Positions 32,243-43,926 of a stretch of 64,000 nt of DNA are shown piece by piece. The DNA is from Mikania micrantha (taxonomy: Eukaryota > Streptophyta > Magnoliopsida > Asterales > Asteraceae), in assembly GCA_009363875.1 (NCBI GenBank), contig CM018683.1, positions 62,869,207 through 62,933,206 on the forward strand. Direction: 5' to 3'. Within the stretch, counting starts at the first letter, position 1; each line of letters starts with the position of its first letter. The position numbers and the translations under genes were made by a program. The notes below the pieces were generated by a model. The model saw nothing but the letters and a program-made list of their open reading frames with translations. It was not told where the DNA came from and made no database searches.

Positions 32243-32578
32243 ATGGCAAAAAACGAAGGTGCTATAACGGTTCGTGAACAAGGTAATAACATTTCACTTC
32301 AATGTCCAAAGTTGACGGAAACTAATTATACGTCATGGGCTATTTTGGTTGAAACTGTGTTGAGAGCACAATTGGATGAACACTTACGTTTTGTTGAGAA
32401 ACCGTTGGAAATCATGGATCGCAAGGTTAAGCAATTAAGGCGAAGCCGTATTCCTATTGTCAAAGTGCGTTGGAATTCAAGGCGCGGACCCGAGTTTACT
32501 TGGGAACGTGAAGACCACATGAGAAACAAATATCCCCAACTGTTCACAGAGGAAGCCGTATCCGATAGCAATGCTTAA
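32243..32578 (+). pseudogene. Chimeric frame: copia gag N-terminus fused to gypsy pol C-terminus
   Basis: A 111-codon uninterrupted frame. Residues 1-~42 are a copia gag start (MAKNEGAITV, GNNISLQCPKLTETNYTSWA, ILVETVLRA). From about residue 43 the frame becomes the end of a chromodomain Ty3/gypsy polyprotein (LRFVEKPLEIMDRKVKQLRR, then SRIPIVKVRWNSRRGPEFTW, EREDHMRNKYPQLF). The junction at ~32366-32374 happens to be in frame. The gypsy 3' LTR follows 35 bases after the stop. It is the product of insertion and deletion, not a designed gene, though it sits downstream of an intact copia LTR and leader. Confidence 0.87.
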
Positions 32579-33019
32579 AATTTCGGGACGAAATTTCTCT
32601 AACAAGGGGAGACTGTAACAACTGTGCCGGAACCGTCGCCGGAACGATGAACGGAACAGTAACGGCACAGTAACTCAGGTATAGACTATGCGAACTATTG
32701 ATGTACTGTCGAATACGTAATGCTAAACAGTAAACTATTATGCTAGTGTTTCTGAATCTGATTAAACGTAACAGTTTAACAGTCAGAAACACATCAGACA
32801 ACATGGGACGGTGATACTAATGTTTATCGATGTGCTATTATGTGTAAGCGTATGTGAGGTTAAACAAAACAAAACAATAACGGTTGTTATTACGGAATGC
32901 TAAACAGATGGATTATTCGTATAGGTGACGATCTGTACCAATGATTCTGATAGTTTAACGCTCTGAAATAATAACTGAAAAGTAGAAAACAAAAGTCAGA
33001 AAGCAAAACCATCGTCGTG

Positions 33020-33045
33020 TTCGTTCGAATGACGATTCGAACGAA
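33020..33045. repeat. Perfect palindrome in LTR copy B
   Basis: Arms TTCGTTCGAAT and ATTCGAACGAA, loop GACG; identical arms in copies A and C. Confidence 0.9.
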
Positions 33046-35600
33046 TACGCGCGATGGTGACGCGTTCTGACGAAACGAGAACGAAAACGATAAAAGACAC
33101 GAACGATCATAAATTCAAAGAAATAAGATAATTCTTATTTTACAATTTTGAAACTCATCATTCAAATAAATTAAATTAAACTATTTTAAGAAAATCGCAA
33201 ATAAATTTAATTAACGCGTAATAATACGAAATTCGTTTAAATAAACTTAATAAACGCGTAAAATATTATAACTCGATATTTTAATTGTATGCAACAAAAT
33301 TTAATATAATTTCTAATAATACTTATAATTTTGTCATCCTTAAATAATTCATTTATTTTGTTACGAAGAACGCGCGCGTTACGATCCGGATACGCGACGA
33401 AACCGCGAACCGAGCAACGAAAACGAACCCGAACTCACCCGAGGTATAAATACCTTGAATGAGTTCAAATAATTCACTTTCTTCTCCTTCTTCTCTCTCT
33501 AAACCCTAATTTCCGGATTTCAAGCTCCCACCACCATTTATGAGCTTTAAACCTTCATAACTTGTTCATTTCTCAGCCAAATCGTTCCATTTTCGAACCC
33601 ACACGAAGCCCTCGTCATTCTCTACACGAAAGTACAAGGGATCTACTCTAAAACTCACTGGAAACGAGGTAAAGTCGAGGTCAAATGGTGCGATTTTAGG
33701 GTTTTTAGTCACTAGTCGACCACCACCCTTTAACCGGTTAAAACCCATGTTAACTCGACCCACCCTCATGCGAAACAACACTGAAATGTTCACATCTACC
33801 ATCAACCGCCTTAAGCTTGGACCAAGAACCTTAAACCATGAAACCCTACCTGGGTAAGCTGTGTCCGAATGACCCAAGAAACAGGTCGAATGACCTCGGC
33901 CGAAAGGCTTAAGGCCGAAGGACCCCCTCTTCTTCGCCGGTCTTCAATCGCCACCCCACAGCTCTCATTCGCCAACCACCACAGAAACCACCCCCATTCG
34001 CCACCTCTTCAGTCGCCAACCATCCATTCGCCGGAGCCATCTCATACGCTGGTCACCTTCCTTCGCCACCCTCATTCGCTGGTCACCTTCATCCGGCAGC
34101 CTCTCATTCGACTGTTATTCTGTCGGCTTCACAAGATTCCATTCGGCAGCTTCACCCCTTCGGCATTTGGGTCTCATTCGGTGGTACCCTAGTCGAACAT
34201 AGCCACTCTTGGGACACCCACTTCTCCAGCCTACACGCCTTTTCTTGGTTACCACTGATTCGGCAGAAATAGCCAAGATAAACCCACTTAAATCCAGCCC
34301 AGTTGGCTTAAGCCCAAGGAAGGCTGAGTGGGCCTAAAGCCCAATTATGAGGCCCTGCAACAAAGTCACATAGGTTGCACATTCTACTTCTTGGATTGGG
34401 CCACCAATCACGGCCCAGATATGGTTAGAAGGCCCAAGGCCATTGATTCGGCCAAACACCTCACACAACCAAATTCAAGTAGTGGACTTAGAGAGTTCTT
34501 AGCCCAATCCTACGACTCAACTTACAGAAGCCCAATTACACAGCCCACCCCTTTTTCTGTCAAGCCCATCGGCCCAAGGCCCACTAGCGAGACCCAGCAG
34601 AAACTATTATAAGTCCAGAAACCCTATAGCTGGAAACTATTTGGACCTAACAGTAATTTCCTAAGGCCCAAACTCGGGACTGGCCCATTAATCTGTTTCG
34701 GCCCACTCCTCTAGCCTATTGGACTACAGCCCAACCTATTCCCTCTGGCCCACAACCGGCTTAAAGAGTTTGTTTGGCTCAAAAACCCATTCGGCCCAAA
34801 GGCCCTAGTTGGCTCATGCAAATCTTTCGGGCCCAATAATTAATGTCTAATCTTATGAAGTAGGCAGCCTTAGATAAATGGTTGTAGTCTATGGTCATTA
34901 ATTCGGGCCCTACTTTAATTGGATTGGTCATCATCTAGCCCATAGATTATAGTTCAACAAACACTTGAATTAACTTGTTTAAGTAACAAATTATGATTAT
35001 GGGAAATGATGCCTTGGGGGTAACATAATGAGTTAGTAAACAGGAAACATCAAAAGTACAAAGAGATTTGCTTAGTATATAAATGCTATATAGTAAATGT
35101 AGTGAACATGATAAGACTAACATGTAAAGTAATAAACCATGAACATAAACTCATTATGGGACTATTTATTTATTTAGCCTTATAGGCAAACAATTATAAG
35201 GTAATAACCAAATGATATGATTTCAAGGAGGACCTAAAGCTTAAGACTCAACTTAAAACTATATGGGTATAATAATCAATACCAACAGCATGGAGGCCGA
35301 ATGATGACCAAGGCCAATCTCGATTAGTCAACCTTATGGCTAACACCTACACGCACACAAATTTCTACAAACTTATACTTTCGAGTTATAAACAAAGTGA
35401 AATCAATACAGGATCGTGAAAACAATACCAACGACTACAAAGAGAGCGTGCATTCTTGTTTGAAACTAAGTCAACTACCACAAATACAAGGTGAGTTCAT
35501 TGTCCCTTTTCAAACTATTTTGGTTTTAACTCGGGACTGAGAAGCATGTTATACATTTTAAAACAAATGTTTTAAATTTAACAAAATGCTTTATTACTAT

Positions 35601-36068
35601 GATTATGCCAAGTGCTAAAGGCATAAGACTCTATTTAAACTAAATGCTATTTGATTATGCCAAGTGCTAAAGGCATAATACTCTATCTAAACTAAATGCT
35701 ATTTGATTATGCCAAGTGCTAAAGGCATAAGACTCTATTTAAACTAAAGGCTATTTGATTATGCCAAGTGCTAAAGGCATAATACTCTATTTAAACTAAA
35801 GGCTATTTGATTATGCCAAGTGCTAAAGGCATAATACTCTATTTAAACTAAATGCTATTTGATTATGCCAAGTGCTAAAGGCATAATACTCTATTTAAAC
35901 TAAATGCTATTTGATTATGCCAAGTGCTAAAGGCATAAGACTCTATTTAAACTAAAGGCTATTTGATTATGCCAAGTGCTAAAGGCATAAGACTCTATTT
36001 AAACTAAAGGCTATTTGATTATGCCAAGTGCTAAAGGCATAATACTCTATCTAAGCTAAATGCTAATA
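35601..36068. repeat. 52-bp tandem array, nine units
   Basis: Units start GATTATGCCAAGTGC at 35601, 35653, 35705, 35757, 35809, 35861, 35913, 35965 and 36017, almost identical. Located at the same place in the LTR as the unrelated 20-bp array of copy A. Confidence 0.96.
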
Positions 36069-36139
36069 CTATGAGGTTAGGTTACATGCTAATACTATGA
36101 GGTTAGGTTACATGCTAACACTATGAGGTTAGGTTACAA
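36062..36139. repeat. 26-bp tandem array, three units
   Basis: GCTAATACTATGAGGTTAGG plus six bases, repeated three times directly after the 52-bp array. Confidence 0.9.
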
Positions 36140-36260
36140 GCTAATATTAGTAGTTAAACTAAATATTAAGACTACGGGTTAAACTAAATACTAATACTTT
36201 AGGTTTATACTATAAACTAATACTACGGGTTAGGTATAATACTAATGTTATGAGATTATA

Positions 36261-39193
36261 TGTGACAATCCGACTTTTCAGATTAACCTTGTTAACGGAA
36301 AACAGTTAGATTACAGGCCCAATAAGGCCAAGGTAGGCCCATGAGTTCCAATAGTAGTTATGAGGCCCAATTGAATAGGAGTTAAGCCCAATGAAACCAA
36401 GGAAGGTCAATGAGGCCCAAGTAGGCCCACTAAGGCCAAAGTAGGCCCAAGGTAGGCCCAATGAGTCTAGGATAGGCCCAATTGTAAATTAAGAGGCCCA
36501 ATTAGGTTAACTAAGTCCAACAATGTTCTAATTTGCCCAATTGGTGAAAATCCAGCGGTTAGCGGTTAATTTCGTTAATCAGAAATTAATCGAAATGATG
36601 TGAAATCATTTAAAACCAAACTTGAGGTTTAGAATTAATCAAAATCGGGTCCAAAGTGCTTAAATTTCAAAGATTTACATTGTTAATACAATAAATGCTT
36701 AATTTTGACTATTGAAGTCAAAATCCGAATGGTTCATTATGTAAAATTTGAAATTTCACATTAATTCATGGTTTTAAACGGAATTAAACATCCGTGAACA
36801 TCACATTGATGATTTCAATCATCAATGAACCATTAGTAGATAGCCAATAATCGAAATCAATAAGAATTATGTAAAAAGAATTCAATTTTGACTTAAAAAG
36901 TCAAAATTCGGTTTGTAATTCAAATTTAATTCGAAATTCGCAAAGATTGAAGTTGTAACTGAGAATTAATGGCTCTTAATCGTGCCATTGATGATTACTA
37001 ATGGTTTTCATTCGTTATTAGTCATTAACATCGAATTAAAACTCACATAAATGATTGTCAAGTTGAAACCGTTTCAAAATCACTAGTAATTCGTATAAAC
37101 CGAACATAATTCTCCAAATTAAACCTTCCTAAACACTAATCGGTATCTTTAGCATCATACACACACAATAATTCGCATCCAGAAGCCGAGGATTGGAGAT
37201 TCGAATCGGGAGACGGCCGAAGTCAAGTTGCAACTCGAAGTACATCAATTGGGTTACTAATAAGGTAATGCTCGACATCTAAACATCCTAAAAGGACCGA
37301 ATAAGCAAAGCCCTAAGTTTATTCTCAGTTCTAGAACCGAATTGATTGAATTCGAATACTAGGGTTCTTAGGTTTAAGTGATTTGGGGTTTTCTATTGAA
37401 ACGAGTTTTAATATCGAATTAAAATATATGGTCAGCTTCGGAATGATCTCTTTATTGAAAGCCCTGTGAATTTATCAACTGAATTCATTGAATTGAATCA
37501 TTTCGAATTCTAGGGCTCTTATTTAAAAACGATTTGGGACTTTTGATATGAATGATCTGGAATTTCAAATTAAAATGCACAGACACGTTCGAAACATACT
37601 GATTAACAAAAACCCCATGATTATTTGGGCTAACCTATACGAATCCAGTCAATTCGAATTAGGATGTTTGAAACCGATTTCGAACCCAGGTACATCAAAT
37701 TAAACCATGTTAAGTTGATTAATGTTCGAATTAAACTCACCTTCAAACTCGGTTAGAATCACAGAATCGAAATCCCATGGTTTTAGGATCGAGCAGATTC
37801 GAATTGGGGTGAATTTGAAGATCGGTTGGTTCGGTCATGATTAAACAAAGGGGATCCGATCCTTTTGTGTTAAGTATAACTAAAAACGAATATGTTTGCC
37901 AAATCAAATATAGATGGATTGGTTACGGGTGTTGTGGTTGTCTCTTGTGGTCTCGGGTTCGAACCCAATGGCCACCGATTTTGTAATTTTAAACCATTTT
38001 TTTGGTTTAAAGCTCATAACTCCTTCGTTATAAGTCCGATTCGACTCGTTCAAATTTCGTTGGAACCGTATCGCGAATACGGACAATCTAAAATAATAAA
38101 AATTATATTTTTACCCGAAAATGTAATCGCGTATAATTACGCGAAATTCAATAAAATCGTACGAATGTTTATACGATTAAGATAAACAATTTCAAAGACA
38201 CATTTATGTACGTACACACGTTTTTAACAATCTAACATACGTGTGTTGACACGTATGTGATTTCATACTTTAGACAACATTCCGAATGACACAATGAATT
38301 GTTAATCACAGATTCTTCGTAGAGGACTTTCTACGCGATTTCACGTGTTTGATCATTCTAATCACAAACAAAGGTGCGTACACGGCCCCTTTCTTATTTT
38401 AAACTGTTTTGGGGGAGAAAACATGTGCAAAAAACTGATTTTTAGATACATATCACTTGCATGAGTTATCTGTTTACATTATGTGAAAACATATCAACTT
38501 GAAAGTCCTTACACACCTCGAACCGTTTAGTTTGCTGTAATGCAAAGCGTGGTAGTTGGAAATAGATCTATTAGGTTAGACAAACCTCACCTGGTAGATG
38601 GGATCTACATAGGTGTTTGACTGACCAAACACAATTTTTACTATTGTTGTGATAGACAATAGTGGCAAGGCGAAAACATGCTATAGCATGGCAACTAGTC
38701 AGCTTCGGTGTCGAACACGTATGTAAATAGTTTATATGACTAGCTATCATGACTGTGCATGTGTGATTATGTTATCTACAAACTTGATATTCAAATTGCT
38801 GTTTTGAACATTGTGAATGCTTAAACCTGTGTATGCACCAACCATTGTGTTGACTTGATTTACATGTTTTATCAGGACACTAAGACACAAGCAAGGACAA
38901 GCAGGGACTAGGATGTTGAGTCTCATGCATGCATTTCAGTTCAAGTGTTTTAGTTTTGATCAATTAAGACATGGAATGTTATTGGAGTTGTACTTTACAT
39001 TTTCAAACCGTTACGTATTGTTATTGGTTTTAAAACGCTTCCGCAAACATTGAAACTTTGATATTACAGTTTTAGACCAACATATGTTTTGAAATTCATG
39101 TAGAGGTCTTCGTTATGTCTAATGATCTGAGATCCTGGTTTGTCACGTTTCCAAACGGTATAATTCCGTTAGTTGAAAATTGGGGGTGTGACA
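36261..39193 (+). mobile_element. Solo LTR (2,933 bp) nested in LTR copy B
   Basis: Begins TGTGACAATCC and ends GGGGTGTGACA with perfect 5-bp target duplication TTATA (36256-36260 and 39194-39198). No pol or gag inside. It contains a B-box-like GGGTTCGAACCC at 37954-37965 in a tRNA-like context, a perfect 10-bp-arm hairpin at 38235-38258, and CACCAACCATTGTGTTGACT near 38836, also found near the end of copy B and, diverged, in the solo LTR at 48854-51500. Family differs from copy B. Confidence 0.92.
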
Positions 39194-39367
39194 TTATACT
39201 ATTTGTTAAAGCTATAGGGTTATGCTAAAGACTAATGTAAACTCGAAATGCTAATGATGCTATAAGGCTATGGGGATACTACATGCACACATACATACAT
39301 ACAATTTGGATAATTGAATCTATGGATACTATAAACTCTTGAATGCTATATGATTGCCATGCTCAAG

Positions 39368-39635
39368 CAACGGTTTGGCCTCTCAGTGCTTGCCTCACCG
39401 GTTGTAAAGCTAGTTCTTGTGCACAAGTTACGTAAATGCTGGACTCTTTGTATGCTAAAACTATAGGCTATGGAAGAACAATAGTTGGTCTCTCAGTGCT
39501 TGCCTTCAGGTGTTCTTCCTAGCCGGGACTTGAAGAACAATAGTTGGTCTCTCAGTGCTTGCCTTCATGTGTTCTTCATAGTCTTATCGAGGAAATGGAC
39601 TGATGGCCTCTCAGTGCTTGCCATGCAGTGTTTCC
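39368..39635 (+). other. Four stem-loop modules with a common loop in LTR copy B
   Basis: The loop word GGYCTCTCAGTGCTTGCC recurs four times, each time flanked by inverted arms. Module 1 is 39368-39404 (CAACGG / CCGGTTG). Module 2 is 39472-39519 (GGAAGAACA / TGTTCTTCC, perfect). Module 3 is 39531-39578 (TGAAGAACA / TGTTCTTCA, perfect). Module 4 is 39591-39635 (GGAAA, ACTG, ATGGC pairing with GCCAT, CAGT, TTTCC). The stems differ while pairing is kept. Confidence 0.8.
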
Positions 39636-40502
39636 CATAAACTATTTACTCAGGTGATCAGTGACTAGGACGGTATTGGTGAATCTTAGTTGACTTTGTG
39701 TCATCATGAGTAGCCCTTATCTCCCCCTAAGTTACACGTAAATCCTGGGGCTGGTATGGACTGATACTGAATTCCTTCGGGCATTCAGTTGTCTATTCCG
39801 GTAACATTCAAACAAACTCACGGATACTATTGATGTATGGGGTAAACTTACAAACAGAAGTGCTTAAACTATGACAGAGAAACTATACGGACGGGTCGGT
39901 AAAGGGCTTAATTATTATTAATAACAGTGTCATATCCGGATTAGTATGTGGTGGGACGTCGTCTGGGCGGGTTGTAGGCTTGACCCAGGGGTATGCCCTA
40001 TATATAAGCATACCGATTTGGATATTACATGTGGAGTTAATAAGATTAAGGTTTTACCGAAAGGAGTTAGGCTAAAGCTATTTAAACTTATAAACTACAT
40101 GAACTCACCAACCATTGTGTTGACTTTGTTCTCTTACATGCTTTCTCAGGTGATGCACAGGTTTAAACATATGCTTTTGGATTGCATGCTAGGCGGCCAA
40201 AATAGAGGACCTAGTGATTTTGGGAAGCACATATTTTGTTAATCATCCTTGAATGTCTTGTACAGATTACAAGATAGAATACTTTGATTCTTTTGTTAGG
40301 TTTACCAAGTTAAATTATCAAACATTGACATTGTAATTTAACTTTGTAATCCTATTCATATGCTTTATTGTGCTTTAGTGATTCTTAACATTGATGCTAT
40401 GTAACAATCTGATCAACCCGATTATCACACCCGATATCGCGCCCCGAGAACCTCTCGCCCGACGGGGACTCCGATCCAACCCCGCCGGCCCGGGGTGTGA
40501 CA

Positions 40503-40671
40503 ATAATACCCTTCTTGAAGATGTTCTTTTGCAAGTCGCTAAACACAAGGACGCACAAGAAGTTTGGGAATCTATTCAAGTGCGGTATTTAGGTACCGAC
40601 CGGGTGGAAAAGGCAAGGTTACAAACACTATGGGGTGAGTTGGAGAAGTTAAAAATGTTCTTTTGCAAGTC
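40503..40671 (+). pseudogene. copia gag, continuation after gypsy insertion
   Basis: Reads LLEDVLLQVAKHKDAQEVWE, SIQVRYLGTDRVEKARLQTL and WGELEKLKM, the standard UBN2 gag segment following the part at 32243-32367. About 25-30 codons between the two parts are missing. The match ends at LEKLKM and unrelated DNA follows. Confidence 0.85.
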
Positions 40672-40679
40672 TCTCTAGC

Positions 40680-41938
40680 TCTCTCTCTATTCTACCTGTC
40701 TCCGACTTAAAAACCACGGCTACAACAACATAGACACATTCTTGCGATGCAACAAGGAAGAACAACGGCTGATGATCTCAAGGAAGAACAACGGCGGTGA
40801 ACTACACCAGGAAGACGAAAGCGATGTCTAGGATTCCACCATGGCAGCCTGTATCTCCAGACATCAAGTTTGTTCGATCGATGTAAAAATGAAGATTGAG
40901 GGTTCTTAAATCAGAAGCTCGACGTGGTTAGATCCAAATGAAGATTTATTCAGGTTCGTTTGATGTCTAGAGCTTTGAACTAGGTTCCTTCATTTTCGTT
41001 CTATGTTGTTAAACATTCAGGTTTAATCAGGTTTGTTTGAAGTGGTTCAAAATGATTTTTGGTGTTGTCAAACCAGGTTCCATTGATTATCAGAGCTTCA
41101 AAGAAGGTACAAATCTCATATTTATGTTTGTTTTTTTTTGTTCCCAGCTTCATAAAACTCAGATTTTTATGGTGACCTTTTATTAGGCCATTTGTGGCAT
41201 TTGGTGAAGTTGTCAACAAGGTTAGCATCGATTAATTAACTTGAATCAGATATTGCTTCTAATGTTCTCAACATACAATCTATACATAAATTGTTAATGC
41301 TCTAATATTGACCACAGGTAATCACATTAAATGCAGTTCTTCAAAGGATAAGACATCCTCATAAATGACATTTGGGTGTGTTTTCTAATGATATGTTTCA
41401 TGACATTTTAGGTCAAAGGTTGTACTAATCCCTTTAATAGTATGTCTTATAGAACTGTATAATTCAAGCCATTTCTAATGAACTTCAAGACTAAGAATTC
41501 AAACAATTCAACAAAAGCGTGCTGGAAGATAAATCTTGCTGGTAATTTTACAGTGTTTTTTCTACATTTTAAGTTGGATGTGTTTTGATTTTAGCTAACG
41601 AATTTTGTATCAAAAAGGTTATTTATTTTGCAGCCACATTTCCTTTTCTGGTTGTATTTGTCAGATCAAATGCACATTCTTAGTTTTTGTGGTATTTTTG
41701 TTCACCAATTTTTAATTATCCTTTATCTTACAAGCAGTGTCATTTTTAAAACATAAATAGAAACACCATCATGCAAATTTTTTAATTGTCACAAGGCATT
41801 TTTGACCCTATATTTTGCAGCCACGTTTCAAATTTGGGCTGTTATTGCCTTAACAAATGTGTTTTTCTTGATTTCAGTTGGTTTATTTTATTATTATTTT
41901 TTTTCCAAAATTGTATATTCAGATTAAAAACTTCTACA
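40680..41938. other. No gene seen left of the TR-GAG element
   Basis: AT-rich intergenic DNA that continues at 43927 after the insertion. No recognisable product. Confidence 0.45.
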
Positions 41939-41943
41939 AAGAT

Positions 41944-43921
41944 TGATGTTTCTGATGTTGTTCCAGAACCCAAAAACGTGATGAGAACAAGAAAAACTAA
42001 GAATTTCTATTGAATAATTGATTGGTACAAAGAAAATATTAAACCTAAACCCCTATTTATAATAAAACATAAACCAAAAAGTCAAACCTTATCCCTAAAA
42101 ACTTGCTGAAAAAACAAAGCTAATCTAAACATTTAAACTCAATAGATAAACCAAAAACAAATTAAAACTTTAACCCTTTAACCTAATTAAATTTACAAGA
42201 TTATCCCAACAATCACCCCCTAATCTTGTAATCCATTAGTCTTCAAAGCAATGGTAGATGATCCTCATCCACTTGAGCCAAATTGACCTTTTCTTTCTTT
42301 TCTTCCCAACTAGGACATTCCGACAAATAATGCCCAAGCTCACCACACTTGTAGCACCTAATGCGACTTTTATCCCGTGGAACTTGCTCACCAACACCTC
42401 CTCGACCTCTCCCGGACCCCCGACCCCTACCTTGGCCACGTCCAAAGTCTTCTCGGTTAGAGCTTTCACATCCACAATGCTCACATTTGTGCCCTTTTCC
42501 TGCTGCCTTTTCATCCGACCTTGTGAATAATAGGTGATTTTGCTCGGTTTGGGTCTCCTCATCCTTGATCCTCTCCTCATAAGCCTTAAGTCGACCCACA
42601 ACATCATCATAACCAATGGTCTTCAAGTCTACAACTTGCTCTATAGAAGCCACCATATGAATGAATCGTTTAGGCAACCCGTTAAGAAACTTCTTAACCA
42701 AGGTTGTTTCTTCTATGACCGAGCCAAGTGAGTTTGCTCTAGATGCATACTCGGATAACTTGTTAGCAAACTCATCAATCACACCTTGATCCTTCATCTT
42801 TAGATTTTCAAACTCTCTCATTAGAGTTTGAAGCCTTGCCTCCCGAATCCGATCCGCTCCCAAGTGACGATTTTTAAGAACTCCCCACATCTCCTTCGCG
42901 GTTTGAAGATTTCCTATTTGTAGTATTTGTTCTTCGGGCATGGCTTGGAACAAAAGAGCTATTGCAATGTTATTTTTCTTGGCATCTAAGTTTGTTCCAG
43001 GCTCTATCATCTCCCACACCCCATGAACATTGAAAATCACTCGCATCCTCATAGCCCATACCGTGTAATTCGTAGAAGACAATACCGGGCATTGAAGAGA
43101 CATAGTATTATTTTCTTTAACATTGACCAGGGCTTGATTTTGAGCCATAATCCCGATCAAATCTGCTCAAAGCTTGCTGCTTTATCCAAGAAAAAAATCC
43201 AACCCTCTTGTGAACACCTCCCTTGATCAAACTGCCTTGCTGTTGATCACCAACACAACCTGGTTGCAAACGACCTCTTCAGCCCCTCTACCGATCTCGT
43301 TCTACTGCCCCAAGCTTGTTGATTTCAACCCGTCGCACAACAGCCCTCCTTGCTGTTCACGACCGAGAGAGTTTCAAAAGAAATCGGACTATACTTACTG
43401 ATTCTTGCTTGGATCGACGCTAATCAGCCTCAGATTATGCCGATTAAACGTTTGTTTGATCAAATATGACTTCCCCGATTGGATGTTGGTCGCCGATTAG
43501 ACGATTGCCGATCACGATTCTTCCTGTCGATAGCGATTGCCGATCGAGAACCAGATGTTTCCCGCCGATAGTGATTTCCGATCGAGAAACAGATGCTTCC
43601 CACTGATGAGCGATTTCCGATCACAGTTGAGCTTTCCAAGCTCTGATACCAATTGATGTTTCTGATGTTGTTCCAGAACCCAAAAACGTGATGAGAACAA
43701 GAAAAACTCAGAATTTCTATTGAATAATTGATTGGTACAAAGAAAACATTAAACCTAAACCCCTATTTATAATAAAACATAAACCAAAAAGTCAAACCTT
43801 ATCCCTAAAATCTTGCTGAAAAAACAAAGCTAATCTAAACATTTAAACTCAATAGATAAACCAAAAACAAATTAAAACTTTAACCCTTTAACCTAATTAA
43901 ATTTACAAGATTATCCCAACA
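41944..43921 (-). mobile_element. Complete gag-only Ty1/copia element (TR-GAG type)
   Basis: 1,978 bp. The two 268-bp LTRs (41944-42211 and 43654-43921) differ at three positions by eye. Target duplication AAGAT is at 41939-41943 and 43922-43926. Primer-binding site TGGTATCAGAGC lies at 43640-43651 (minus strand) and a purine tract ATTAGGGGGTGAT beside the 3' LTR at 42212-42224. The interior codes only for gag. Leader of ~490 bp between primer site and gag start. Confidence 0.96.
42243..43148 (-). CDS. copia gag, intact, sole protein of a TR-GAG element
   Basis: 301 residues from ATG 43148 (MAQNQALVNVKENN) to the stop at 42243-42245, about 20 bases before the purine tract, so nothing is missing from the 3' side. 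UBN2-type capsid: SLQCPVLSSTNYTVWAMRMR (residues ~15-35), MIEPG, ALLFQAMPEEQILQIG, RHLGADRIREARLQTLMREF, LNGLPKRF, YDDVVGRLKAYEERI. A Gly/Arg-rich linker leads to one zinc knuckle CYKCGELGHYLSEC (~265-278) and an acidic tail EDHLPLL. No protease motif. The protein could assemble particles, but replication would need pol from another copia. The same architecture, decayed, is at 4564-5952. Confidence 0.95.
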   Translation of the reverse strand: MAQNQALVNVKENNTMSLQCPVLSSTNYTVWAMRMRVIFNVHGVWEMIEPGTNLDAKKNNIAIALLFQAMPEEQILQIGNLQTAKEMWGVLKNRHLGADRIREARLQTLMREFENLKMKDQGVIDEFANKLSEYASRANSLGSVIEETTLVKKFLNGLPKRFIHMVASIEQVVDLKTIGYDDVVGRLKAYEERIKDEETQTEQNHLLFTRSDEKAAGKGHKCEHCGCESSNREDFGRGQGRGRGSGRGRGGVGEQVPRDKSRIRCYKCGELGHYLSECPSWEEKKEKVNLAQVDEDHLPLL

Positions 43922-43926
43922 AAGAT

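Larger units (their letters stand above)
32372..40502 (+). mobile_element. 3' end of a chromodomain Ty3/gypsy element with ~5 kb LTR (family G, copy B)
   Basis: The pol tail with chromodomain ends at 32578. The polypurine tract AAGGGGAGAC is at 32604-32613. The 3' LTR runs from TGTAACAACTG (32614) to GGGGTGTGACA (40502), about 4.95 kb once the nested solo LTR (2,933 bp plus TSD) is removed. There is no matching target duplication, because the 5' part of the element and the adjoining copia gag were deleted. The LTR contains no host gene. Its first ~2.9 kb resembles copy A at 1700-4275. Confidence 0.87.
31512..40671 (+). mobile_element. Ty1/copia element split by a gypsy insertion
   Basis: The LTR 31512-31967 has perfect 8-bp inverted ends TGTTGGTT / AACCAACA and a TATATAG box near 31822. 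It is followed by primer site TGGTATTCAGAGC at 31970-31982 and a gag start at 32243. Gag breaks off at ~32370 where gypsy pol begins and resumes at ~40503 right after the gypsy LTR. No 3' LTR of this copia is found; it breaks off again at ~40671. Confidence 0.85.

Noticed and set aside
33869..34612. Plus-strand frames in LTR copy B
   Set aside because: Pro/Ser-rich frames not kept in copy A; LTR sequence rather than genes.
35601..36068. Regular repeats resembling a CRISPR array
   Set aside because: The units are contiguous 52-bp tandem copies without unique spacers and lie in a plant retrotransposon LTR.
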